Source: a virus. From it: 49,394 nt of DNA. The translations under genes were made by a program, and so were the position numbers. The stretch is taken from positions 1 to 49,394 of IMG/VR virus record IMGVR_UViG_3300046001_004180, one strand, 5' to 3'. Position 1 is the stretch's first letter. The number at the start of each line of letters is the position of its first letter. Positions 26,909 through 34,020 of this stretch are shown piece by piece. The notes below the pieces were generated by a model. That model had not been told where the DNA came from, ran no database searches, and saw nothing but the letters and a program-made list of their open reading frames with translations.

Positions 26909-27579
26909 TTATTATCCAGTAAGGCTTGCAAACTAATAGGGAAGTGTTTCTTAACAATAGGGTAGATTAATTCAGCTACATCTCTTGTCTCTTTCTGTGT
27001 ATGAGGATCAAGACGTAAGCCAAGCATCTTAGCGAATGCGCCTAAGGTTCCTGACCAAATCCATTCGGTCATTACGTTCTGAGGTAAGATCATACGGGCT
27101 TGTTCAGGGCAAACACCTGCTAACAGCATTGCCTTATATCTCCTAAGTGCATCACCGGTGCTTTCATACACTTCTTCAGCTACCGATACATCCTCCATAT
27201 ATGGCTCATTCTGGTATAAGATGGTGACGGCCTCTTCACTACTACCTTGTTTCTTATCACTACTCTTACCACGCCATACATCAGGGATGTAAAACTCAGG
27301 CTCATTATCAACATACCGCCTGCTCACCTCATTCCAAGGCATATACTCGTGTTTAACAAGCTGTCTAGCTACAAATATCGGAGCCTTAACACGTACAGAA
27401 ATAAAGCAATGATTGAAAGGCGAGAGGTGTTTATGCTTGGCTAGGTAGTGGATTAGCTTCTCATCAGAAGCACCAACCTCCTCCACTTCCTTATCAAAAC
27501 TCACCCTAGCAGCATTAACTGTAGATAGGTCAGAGCCACAATGGGTAATATATGTCACTTCAATAGGAACTACCTTCAT
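26905..27579 (-). CDS. thyX: Flavin-dependent thymidylate synthase ThyX (variant motif)
   Basis: ThyX makes dTMP from dUMP with FAD and methylene-tetrahydrofolate. Recognition rests on ARVSFDK, ARQLVKHEYMPWNEVSRRYV, EPEFYIPDVWRG and the C-terminal helix ending in YPIVKKHFP. The family signature RHRxxSxxxxS is altered: Lys76-His77-Glu78 replace Arg-His-Arg, while NEVSRRY is intact. Length of 224 is normal. It is coupled by ATGA overlaps to neighbours on both sides in a nucleotide-metabolism block. Confidence 0.92.
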   Translation of the reverse strand: MKVVPIEVTYITHCGSDLSTVNAARVSFDKEVEEVGASDEKLIHYLAKHKHLSPFNHCFISVRVKAPIFVARQLVKHEYMPWNEVSRRYVDNEPEFYIPDVWRGKSSDKKQGSSEEAVTILYQNEPYMEDVSVAEEVYESTGDALRRYKAMLLAGVCPEQARMILPQNVMTEWIWSGTLGAFAKMLGLRLDPHTQKETRDVAELIYPIVKKHFPISLQALLDNK

Positions 27580-27731
27580 ACAATAAATGTCCCTACATAA
27601 ACACTAGAAGCAATAAGCATTAGCTGGTAGAAAGCGTATAGCTTTATACGCTCATCGGTAAGCTCTCGTAAAGAGAGAATACTGAAGATTACAACACACA
27701 TACCAAATACAAACATCATTAGATTAACCAT
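27576..27731 (-). CDS. Small membrane protein, 51 aa
   Basis: It starts inside the end of the pyrophosphohydrolase gene and ends overlapping the thyX ATG. The peptide has a hydrophobic N-terminal segment (LMMFVFGMCVVIFSILS) and a second one (FYQLMLIASSVYVGTFIV) joined by a charged loop, suggesting a two-pass membrane protein. Function is unknown. Confidence 0.55.
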   Translation of the reverse strand: MVNLMMFVFGMCVVIFSILSLRELTDERIKLYAFYQLMLIASSVYVGTFIV

Positions 27732-28086
27732 TATCTTTTCTCCACAAGTCATCCATATCAGGACGGGTTTTCATCATATTAGACAGAAACATAGCACAAC
27801 ACTGAACATGGTCAATATGGGGCAAACCACTCTCAGGGTCTGTGCTTTCTCCCCGCAATATAGCAAATGTATGGCGTAGAAGTGCAGCAATAAGACGAGA
27901 ATAGCTAAGACCATTACGCCAATTATGTGCATCATATTTCTTAGCTCCAAATGTTAATACAGCAGCAAGTCCCTCTAAAGCAATGGGATCAATGAGATCA
28001 AGTCTCACTTTCTCCTTATCAAATTTCATAGCTTCCATAAGACCCTCAAACACTTGCTGTGGTGAAGCCACGTTTAACCGATTCAT
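27724..28086 (-). CDS. dATP/dGTP diphosphohydrolase-like (MazG-type, DUF5664 family)
   Basis: A 120-residue all-helical protein containing the family features RLDLIDPIALEGLAAVLTFG, KKYDAHNWRNG, ALLRHTFAILRGE and DPESGLPHIDHVQCCAMFL. The conserved Glu, His and Asp residues bind metal in MazG-like NTP pyrophosphatases. In phages this family trims dATP or dGTP pools and in some supports modified-base metabolism. No PurZ or other base-modification partner is seen here, so a pool-control role next to RNR and ThyX is more likely. Confidence 0.8.
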   Translation of the reverse strand: MNRLNVASPQQVFEGLMEAMKFDKEKVRLDLIDPIALEGLAAVLTFGAKKYDAHNWRNGLSYSRLIAALLRHTFAILRGESTDPESGLPHIDHVQCCAMFLSNMMKTRPDMDDLWRKDNG

Positions 28087-28300
28087 CTGTAAATCGTTTC
28101 TCTACATCCTTACGATCAACAGGGGGGATATGAGAGAAGTAGCTTAAGATAAGATTGGCTCCCTTAATACTAACTTTCTTAGAAACCTTATCAATATTAC
28201 TTTCTAACAGATTGGACAATATAACTGCTCGATTACGATTACGTAAAGCAACATCATCAATGTCATTAAATAATGAAAATCCTTTATACTCATTTTGCAT
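28046..28300 (-). CDS. Hypothetical protein, 84 aa
   Basis: The peptide starts MQNEYKGFSLFNDIDDVALRN, a pattern I associate with small podovirus proteins of unknown function. The ATG at 28300 lies just inside the end of the HNH gene (ATGCAAAATGA), which is why I prefer it to the upstream ATG at 28333. It overlaps the start of the pyrophosphohydrolase gene by 41 bases, which is unusually long for this operon. Confidence 0.55.
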   Translation of the reverse strand: MQNEYKGFSLFNDIDDVALRNRNRAVILSNLLESNIDKVSKKVSIKGANLILSYFSHIPPVDRKDVEKRFTDESVKRGFTTASV

Positions 28301-28667
28301 TCGCTTTTCTTTCTTTAGCTTGATCTTTTTCAAGACCTGTTTTTATCTTATGACAAGGCTTGCACAACACCTTGAAGTTTTCTTTAGAGCAAAACAACCG
28401 TGCTACAACATCATCCCAAGATGTAAACCCTGTTAAAGGATCAATTACAGGAATGGTGTGATCTACTTGTATCATTTTATCTGGAAATATCTCTCCACAT
28501 ATAGCACATTTACGATGCTTAGCCATACGTCCAGTGAAACGATTAAGATGTACACCTGCTGATGCTTCATCTAATGCGTCTAGCTTAGGTGGGTAGAAAC
28601 GAGAGGAGCTACGTAAAGCCCCTTTCACTACACTGTTAAGCTTTCCTTGTGTCCATTGTTTTCTCAT
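28290..28667 (-). CDS. HNH endonuclease with zinc-finger cysteines
   Basis: A 125-residue protein with CAICGEIF, then QVDHTIPVIDP and VLCKPCHKIKTGLE. That is a Zn-stabilised beta-beta-alpha HNH nuclease: DH supplies the catalytic His, and the last His lies in CHKIKT. The gene is in the replication block after the 5'-3' exonuclease. It may act as the structure-specific or debranching nuclease, the role that T7 gives to endonuclease I, which is absent here. ATG 28667 overlaps the exonuclease stop (ATGA). Confidence 0.85.
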   Translation of the reverse strand: MRKQWTQGKLNSVVKGALRSSSRFYPPKLDALDEASAGVHLNRFTGRMAKHRKCAICGEIFPDKMIQVDHTIPVIDPLTGFTSWDDVVARLFCSKENFKVLCKPCHKIKTGLEKDQAKERKANAK

Positions 28668-29491
28668 ATTGATTGACCCCAAAGGTAAGGAGAGCCATCT
28701 TCTCTAAGCTTTCTTGTCATCCATAATAATCTCCCTTGTTCTAACAACTCTTTATACGCATACATGCCATAGGAAGCCTTGTATGCCCTATACACAGCGT
28801 TCAATCCCTCTTTGTATGTGGTAGTGCCATCCAGTATTTTAAATGCTGCTACAGGACCGCATCCAGCCAAACCTGGGATTGAATCGACAGTATCCCCAGT
28901 GAGACATTGTGAGAGGAAGAACCGTAAACCATCACCTTTGATTTTCTTTCGATCAGTGCTAAGCGCAATTGAACCAAGTTCAGTAACAAGTGCTGGTCCG
29001 AACTGCGGTTGATTTCCCAACTCCCAACCATAATGCCATCCAGCCACACTTCGTAAGTCCTTGTCTCTGGTACAGATAATCGTTTGAACCTCTGGCCCAG
29101 AATAGAAAGGATTCCCATTTAATATCTCCTCAACTCTTGTTTGCTCAATTGCCATCAGGTCATCAGCTTCTAACCCCTCTTGCAATCGCCAATCGTATTT
29201 ACCTTTAATATAAGCAATGATGTTCTTATAATGAACAGGTTTGTTTCCTGCCCTCTCTTTGTAAGGGGTGCGCTTAGCTATATGATAGCGGAAGTTTGCC
29301 TTACCAGTGAGGAACAGGATAGGAGGCTTGGTAGCCCCCACCATGGCACAGATGTTAGCTATTCGATTATCTAGCATATCAGCTGCATAATCAAAAGGGG
29401 GCACACCCTCATGCCCCTCATACTTCCACCCAGCTTCAGCACCAAACCCTATCTCGTACACTAAAACATCAGCATCGAGAAGGGGTTGCAT
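28664..29491 (-). CDS. 5'-3' exonuclease (PolI N-domain / FEN-like)
   Basis: This 275-residue nuclease shows the metal ligands of the family: N-terminal LLDADVLVYEIG, EADDLMAIEQ, TRDKDLRSVAG, then GDTVDSIPGLAGCGPVAAFKIL, the helix-three-turn-helix DNA-binding element. It should degrade host DNA, remove RNA primers and support recombination, as T7 gp6 does. It is preceded by a small membrane protein gene with TAATG overlap and followed by the HNH gene. Confidence 0.9.
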   Translation of the reverse strand: MQPLLDADVLVYEIGFGAEAGWKYEGHEGVPPFDYAADMLDNRIANICAMVGATKPPILFLTGKANFRYHIAKRTPYKERAGNKPVHYKNIIAYIKGKYDWRLQEGLEADDLMAIEQTRVEEILNGNPFYSGPEVQTIICTRDKDLRSVAGWHYGWELGNQPQFGPALVTELGSIALSTDRKKIKGDGLRFFLSQCLTGDTVDSIPGLAGCGPVAAFKILDGTTTYKEGLNAVYRAYKASYGMYAYKELLEQGRLLWMTRKLREDGSPYLWGQSI

Positions 29492-29622
29492 TAATCGCCC
29501 TTATACTCAGAATAAATAGAAAGAGCCATCCAACAAAGTCCCATCAGCATAGTGGGGATTGTGTGACTGTTTGATGCTGCAAGCAACATAGCAATGAGGA
29601 GGTAAAGTTGTGAGTTTTTCAT
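29491..29622 (-). CDS. Small hydrophobic protein, 43 aa
   Basis: Ribosome site AAGGA precedes the ATG by nine bases, and the TAA overlaps the exonuclease ATG (TAATG). The peptide has two hydrophobic stretches (LYLLIAMLLAA and TMLMGLCWMALSIY) and a polar tail, so it is probably membrane-inserted. Function is unknown. Confidence 0.55.
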   Translation of the reverse strand: MKNSQLYLLIAMLLAASNSHTIPTMLMGLCWMALSIYSEYKGD

Positions 29623-29634
29623 AAGATACTGTCC

Positions 29635-30321
29635 TTAATAAGGGTTATCGTCTGACGAATCTTCCTCAGGAGCTTCTTCCTTAGGTGCTTTAGCTTTAGG
29701 GGCTGGAGCTGCCTTACCACCAATTGCTGCCTCAAGCACACTACCCTTGAAATTCAGATTAGCTTTAATCTTATCCTTAATCCAATCAGGAAGAGAATTA
29801 AAGATTTCCATATCAGGAGCATCTGAATCAAACACCTTAACAGGGTTCTTCAAATCTTCCATAGCTGCTGCTTTCTTAGCACTAATAGCTGCTACGTTAG
29901 CTACGTTAGTGTATGTCTTCTCTCCCACTACGTTATTAACGATTGTTACGTTACAAGCCATACCTGCTGCTTGAGCGAAATCTCCATCAAACTTCTCATT
30001 AGGATCGAAAGCATAATAGCGTTGTGTGCTCTTAGCCTTATCTGCAAACAAGCCGTAGAATGGAAGAGTTTCTGAAACCCAACGAGGTTTATCTTTAAGC
30101 TCCTTACCATCCTTATCCACCATGAAGCAATCAGACAGCTCATACGTAAGCATAATCTCTTGTACAGGAGGCTTATCCTTCCCTTTGAAAGGGCGTTGTG
30201 GCTGTAAGCCTAAGTCAATCATTTGCACCAGATAGGAAGCATAGACATCTGGTTCAATCAAAGGTTGTTCTACACGGTCAGAAGAATTACCACCACCAGA
30301 TTTTTTAGCTTGAAATGCCAT
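29635..30321 (-). CDS. Single-stranded DNA-binding protein
   Basis: A 228-residue protein with a beta-rich core (VQEIMLTYELSDCFMVDKDG, RWVSETLPFYGLFADKA), a low-complexity Ala/Pro/Lys linker and an acidic tail ending EEDSSDDNPY. Bacterial and T7 SSBs end in a comparable acidic tip that contacts polymerase and helicase. It lies between DNA polymerase and nuclease genes. The N-terminus FQAKKSGGGN is typical of this phage SSB group. Direct OB-fold evidence would need a structure prediction. Confidence 0.8.
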   Translation of the reverse strand: MAFQAKKSGGGNSSDRVEQPLIEPDVYASYLVQMIDLGLQPQRPFKGKDKPPVQEIMLTYELSDCFMVDKDGKELKDKPRWVSETLPFYGLFADKAKSTQRYYAFDPNEKFDGDFAQAAGMACNVTIVNNVVGEKTYTNVANVAAISAKKAAAMEDLKNPVKVFDSDAPDMEIFNSLPDWIKDKIKANLNFKGSVLEAAIGGKAAPAPKAKAPKEEAPEEDSSDDNPY

Positions 30322-30325
30322 TGTC

Positions 30326-30547
30326 TTATTCCTTAGTAATGAAGTATTTAAAAGATTTAATAATATCTAAATTGATGTGATTATAGCTTCCATCGGCATA
30401 TCCGAGGATTAGAACACCAGAGTTGGCACCGTAGATGTCGAAGTCTTCCATCATCTCGTCTGTGCCATCCTTGTATTCAATATATAGGTGCCGCTTCTCT
30501 ACTACTTCGTTAATAATTTCTACATCATCAATTGTTCTGTCTAACAT
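30326..30547 (-). CDS. Hypothetical protein, 73 aa
   Basis: A small acidic protein (pattern YIEYKDGTDEMMEDFDIYG, then NHINLDIIKSFKYF) located four bases before the SSB gene. It looks like a compact beta protein. I do not recognise it. Confidence 0.55.
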   Translation of the reverse strand: MLDRTIDDVEIINEVVEKRHLYIEYKDGTDEMMEDFDIYGANSGVLILGYADGSYNHINLDIIKSFKYFITKE

Positions 30548-30549
30548 TG

Positions 30550-30705
30550 TTATTCCTTAATTTCGTTAATTTTATTTCGTTCTTGTTGAATCTTAAATCT
30601 AAATTCCGTTATCTGTCGATCAACCTCATCACGTTGTTCCATGAGGAGTTCTAAATGATAACGCAATACGTCAATATACTCTTCCATATCCTTAGTGAAT
30701 TGCAT
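30550..30705 (-). CDS. Small coiled-coil protein, 51 aa
   Basis: A strong ribosome site (AAAGGAATATAA) precedes the ATG at 30705. The peptide is one charged helix (RYHLELLMEQRDEVDRQITE and FKIQQERNKINEIKE) with heptad-like spacing. It sits between the polymerase and the 73-residue gene with only short gaps, so it is in the same operon. Function is unknown. Confidence 0.6.
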   Translation of the reverse strand: MQFTKDMEEYIDVLRYHLELLMEQRDEVDRQITEFRFKIQQERNKINEIKE

Positions 30706-30720
30706 TTATATTCCTTTTTT

Positions 30721-32601
30721 TTAATGAATTGCGTACCAGTTTTTACCTACTTTTGCTTGCCCGATGTGAGGGCAGCTAATTTTAAAAAATCTTCCTGCTG
30801 CTGCAATAGCTTCTTCTGCAAGTTTAGCAACGGTGTCTTTGATTTCGATTTTACACTCCACGGTATACTCATCGTGATACCAGCATACCACGCCATAATC
30901 CACGCCATATACATATCGCTTCTCCATTTCTTTATTGAATAAGATGTAAGCAACTGACATCATAATTGCTTCATCCGATTGTAGCAAGTAAACTAACACT
31001 TGATGCTCACTAGGAACGAGAACAGGTCGGCCATCTAATGCTGTAATATACCCGTTGTAATACTCCATCCTATTGAATTTAGCATTATACCGTTGCTTAG
31101 CTGTTGCCCTCCATCCTTTAACAAGGGAGGTAACAAGGTCTTCTAATCCATCTAAGCCCTTGTATAACATCTCTCTTATACTCTTACCACTCTTACCTGT
31201 GGCTGCTGTTCTCCCTAGCTTATCGTCACCACCCCCAAACAGCAAGCAGTACATTACATTCTTTGCCCTGCGTCTGCTGTCTAGCTCTGCAATACGCATT
31301 GTCATTGAGTGATTATCTGTACCTATATCCTTATCACCATTTACAATAGCATCAATATAGGCTGCTGATCCCATCCTTCCTGCCAACATCCTAATCTGGC
31401 AAGAGTCTGAGTCAGTCCCTACAAGGACAAACCCGTCTTTAGAAGTGAATATCTTACGCATTTGCTTGCCATAGAAGCTGTCGGCTCCTGGGATATTAAC
31501 TATGTTCCTGTGTGTCGCCCTTCCTGTTGCCGCAAGTGTGTTAATTGCACTTGCAATCCTGCCATCCTCACGTATAAGCCCCGTAAGACCTTCAATGCTG
31601 CTTCTTCTGTGTCTACACTGTACTCGTCTAGCAACAAGTCTTCCAACTTTCCCCTCAATGCCATCGAAAGGATCGTCCTTCGAGAGCTTAGGGCTTGTTC
31701 TTTCTCCGTCATCATTTGTATTCCATTCTAATGGCTCCCAACCTTCAGCTAGGAGATAGTCTTTAGTTTCTTGTCCGCTGTCTAAGTCAATTTGCCTTAA
31801 GCTAACACGGCTAAAAGGCCCAGAAACGGGAGAAGCATCAATGTCAATACCACAGCTAATGCACCAATTAACAACGCTTTCGGAAGGCTTCCCAGACTTG
31901 AGGAAGGGCTTTCTGACGTAATTATATATTCCTTCTTTCTTTGTTTCATTTATCTCCAATTTCATGGGAAGATTGGGTGTGAGAACTCTATCAATTCTCC
32001 TAATCCAATTTGTTAATTGAGATATGCAGAATTGCATATGCTCTTGATCTACAAGCCATCCGTATTCTTCCTGCTTCTGAAGATATTCAAATAGCTTAAA
32101 AGACATTAGGAAGGCATTCTTCCAGTTCTTGCCCTTAGCTTCTAGCAATAAAGCATCATAAACTAGGTCAAGGATTTCTACGTCTTCAGTGCAACGATGA
32201 AGCATCTCATCAGAATAATTAGCCCAGTCATCATAATCAGGCTTACCTCTCCCAACTCGATAACCCCAAGCTTTAATACCGTGAGGCCCTGCTTTCTTAT
32301 CAGGACAATTGAATGGAACAAGTCGTTTGGGATTAAGAAGTCGAGACATAATAAGCGTATCAACTTTCTTACCCTTATACTCAAATCCATAGAGTTTCTT
32401 TAACAAAGGCCAATCATAACCAATGCCATTGTGCATTATAAGGACATCCACTGTACCCAAGAACTCCAACATTGCATCTATCTGATGTGGTTTAAACTTG
32501 AATATCTCTTGTGTTTGTCTATCTTTAAATACACCGCACCAGCATTTTGTAGCCTCAGGAAGAAGTCCGTCTGCTTCTAAATCCCCAACAACTATTCTCA
32601 T
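30721..32601 (-). CDS. DNA polymerase, family A (T7 gp5-like) with 3'-5' exonuclease domain
   Basis: The N-terminal exonuclease has GDLEADG (Asp7, Glu9), HNGIGYDWP (Asp63) and CTEDVEIL (Asp139). The palm has motif A VGTDSDSCQIR near 396, motif B RRRAKNVMYCLLFGG near 443-455, and motif C CWYHDEY with His575-Asp576-Glu577. Motif B aligns with that of T7, and Tyr450 corresponds to T7 Tyr526. The length of 626 is a little below T7 gp5 (704). It is the replicative polymerase. The gene overlaps a 65-residue coiled-coil frame upstream. Confidence 0.95.
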   Translation of the reverse strand: MRIVVGDLEADGLLPEATKCWCGVFKDRQTQEIFKFKPHQIDAMLEFLGTVDVLIMHNGIGYDWPLLKKLYGFEYKGKKVDTLIMSRLLNPKRLVPFNCPDKKAGPHGIKAWGYRVGRGKPDYDDWANYSDEMLHRCTEDVEILDLVYDALLLEAKGKNWKNAFLMSFKLFEYLQKQEEYGWLVDQEHMQFCISQLTNWIRRIDRVLTPNLPMKLEINETKKEGIYNYVRKPFLKSGKPSESVVNWCISCGIDIDASPVSGPFSRVSLRQIDLDSGQETKDYLLAEGWEPLEWNTNDDGERTSPKLSKDDPFDGIEGKVGRLVARRVQCRHRRSSIEGLTGLIREDGRIASAINTLAATGRATHRNIVNIPGADSFYGKQMRKIFTSKDGFVLVGTDSDSCQIRMLAGRMGSAAYIDAIVNGDKDIGTDNHSMTMRIAELDSRRRAKNVMYCLLFGGGDDKLGRTAATGKSGKSIREMLYKGLDGLEDLVTSLVKGWRATAKQRYNAKFNRMEYYNGYITALDGRPVLVPSEHQVLVYLLQSDEAIMMSVAYILFNKEMEKRYVYGVDYGVVCWYHDEYTVECKIEIKDTVAKLAEEAIAAAGRFFKISCPHIGQAKVGKNWYAIH

Positions 32602-32795
32602 ATCTTATCTCTATTAACCCTTCGTGATAGCAACGCACAAATCTTACTCTGCTTATCGTTCTCTTCTTTTAATAGCGAGTTAGCAGAACGTAAGACATCA
32701 CTGCTGTGTTTCCAATGCTCCACTTCATTTGTAAGCCTTGCAACACGCACTAACAACATCTCTTTGCTAAATTCTTCTAACGGAATAGATTCCAT
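32598..32795 (-). CDS. Hypothetical coiled-coil protein, 65 aa
   Basis: A helical, charged peptide (LVRVARLTNEVEHWKHSSDV, SLLKEENDKQSKICALLSRR) ending in a four-base overlap with the polymerase ATG, and starting 11 bases after the sigma-factor stop. Translation is probably coupled. No family is recognised. Confidence 0.55.
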   Translation of the reverse strand: MESIPLEEFSKEMLLVRVARLTNEVEHWKHSSDVLRSANSLLKEENDKQSKICALLSRRVNRDKI

Positions 32796-32805
32796 ATAAT
32801 GCCTC

Positions 32806-33267
32806 CTAATTATAAAGGGATTTTAATTCATCTTTAAAGCGTTTGATAACGGATTTACAGGAGCCATGTGTATGGCTAGTGATTTGACTAATCTCTTTAG
32901 CAGAGTATTGATCCCTCAGCCATAAGGTTAGCACCTCTATTTGAACAAGAGACTTAGTGTTGATTAGCTCATAGATTTCAGCAGATAGACGAGAAGGGTA
33001 GTGCTCACAAGGAGTGCCTTCGCTCTCTTCCTCAATAAACTCTGATGTAGAAAACCCTTTCTCATTAGATTTGAAATCTTTCAGAGCATTAACAAGGATT
33101 GTATTAAACCATCGGTCAATGTTATCCCCATCAAAGCTCTTGTAATACTTCAGAGCACGTTCATAAGCATCATGCACTACATCTTCAGCATCCCATTCTG
33201 TTCCTGCTCTGAATGTCATACGCTTGATGTAGCGTCTATAATTATCTTTGTAATGTTGTTCTAGCAT
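32806..33267 (-). CDS. ECF-like sigma-70 family RNA polymerase sigma factor
   Basis: The 153-residue protein has region 2 (about 5-66) with the core signature DAEDVVHDAYERALKYY followed by DRWFNTILVNALKDF. Region 4 (about 95-150) has an HTH: YSAKEISQITSHTHGSCKSVIKRFKDEL. Regions 1 and 3 are missing, as in group 4 (ECF) factors. With no phage RNA polymerase present, it likely redirects host polymerase to middle or late promoters, as phiEco32 does with its own sigma. I start it at ATG 33267, which has GAGAAGATAAT upstream. A longer in-frame reading back to 33363 is the shadow of the zinc-ribbon gene. Confidence 0.85.
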   Translation of the reverse strand: MLEQHYKDNYRRYIKRMTFRAGTEWDAEDVVHDAYERALKYYKSFDGDNIDRWFNTILVNALKDFKSNEKGFSTSEFIEEESEGTPCEHYPSRLSAEIYELINTKSLVQIEVLTLWLRDQYSAKEISQITSHTHGSCKSVIKRFKDELKSLYN

Positions 33268-33280
33268 ATTATCTTCTCGA

Positions 33281-33439
33281 TTAACAAGACTGGTCACAAG
33301 GAGCATCCCCACAGGCAGGGCAGGGGTCACGTCCATAGTTGCACCCTTCTCTTGCAAACCCATCTACTGTCTCCGCACCACAATCAGGACAAACACCGTT
33401 CACTTCCTCGTCTTCAGAACTCCAACCATCTGCACACAT
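33281..33439 (-). CDS. Small zinc-ribbon protein, 52 aa, directly before the sigma factor
   Basis: AGGAG lies seven bases before the ATG. The peptide contains CPDCG and CPACG pairs plus Cys at the C-terminus (GVCPDCGAETVDGF, DPCPACGDAPCDQSC), strongly indicating a zinc protein. It is acidic and small. It ends 13 bases before the sigma-factor ATG, so the two are probably co-translated. It might modulate transcription or be a companion of the sigma factor, but that is only suggested by position. Confidence 0.65.
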   Translation of the reverse strand: MCADGWSSEDEEVNGVCPDCGAETVDGFAREGCNYGRDPCPACGDAPCDQSC

Positions 33440-33448
33440 ATCTATCTC

Positions 33449-33949
33449 CTAAATCTCGTTACGCCAACCTTTGTGGCTTTTTATCGTACCCTTAGCCACT
33501 TGATAAAGATGGGCATGGTTAAGGCCATTTTCTCTTGCAAATTTTCTTACATTCTTTATAAGAACTACCTCATTAGTGGGGGACAGGAAACGATAGACTC
33601 TTTTAGACAAGGAATACTCTTGATTGTATTGATGGGTACACCATTCGAGATTATCCACACTGTTGTTCAGAGTTTTCTCATCCTTATGATTAACTAACGG
33701 TAAGTTTCCAGGGTTGTCCAAGAAGGCAGTAGCAACAAGGCGATGCACACTTGACATGGTTCCTTTTTTATCTTTATAGATATTAACTCCATAATAGATG
33801 TTGTGAGGATGATGACCTATCTTTAACAATACAAGGTCTTTTGGAACCTGTCTTGCCCTTCCTTTGTTATCTCTTAAAGACCTTACATTCCCATCAGAAG
33901 ACACTTCATATAAACCCTCGTAAGATACAACACTTTTCCAATTTTCCAT
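33449..33949 (-). CDS. HNH homing endonuclease (NUMOD4 type), free-standing
   Basis: The N-terminus WKSVVSYEGLYEVSSDGNVRSL is a clear NUMOD4 DNA-binding motif. It is followed by an HNH core (HRLVATAFLDNP, LVNHKDEKTLNNSVDNLEWC) and a C-terminal NUMOD1-like helix region (IKNVRKFARENGLNHAHLYQV). Such genes are selfish elements that cut intergenic or intron target sites and spread by repair. It sits between the primase-helicase and sigma genes without any sign of an intron. An AGGAATGAAATGG leader gives it its own translation start. Confidence 0.9.
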   Translation of the reverse strand: MENWKSVVSYEGLYEVSSDGNVRSLRDNKGRARQVPKDLVLLKIGHHPHNIYYGVNIYKDKKGTMSSVHRLVATAFLDNPGNLPLVNHKDEKTLNNSVDNLEWCTHQYNQEYSLSKRVYRFLSPTNEVVLIKNVRKFARENGLNHAHLYQVAKGTIKSHKGWRNEI

Positions 33950-34020
33950 TTCATTCCTTTTTTAGTTGTGGTACATACTATACCCAATAAAAAGGATAAA
34001 AGAAGCAACTGGGTCTATGT

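Noticed and set aside
27724-28086. 2-aminoadenine (Z-genome) pathway because of the dNTP hydrolase
   Set aside because: No PurZ-like adenylosuccinate synthetase and no DatZ-like HD phosphohydrolase are seen, and the polymerase is of T7 type.
33268-33363. Longer N-terminus for the sigma factor
   Set aside because: These codons overlap the zinc-ribbon gene in another frame and contain no sigma features; ATG 33267 has a better leader.
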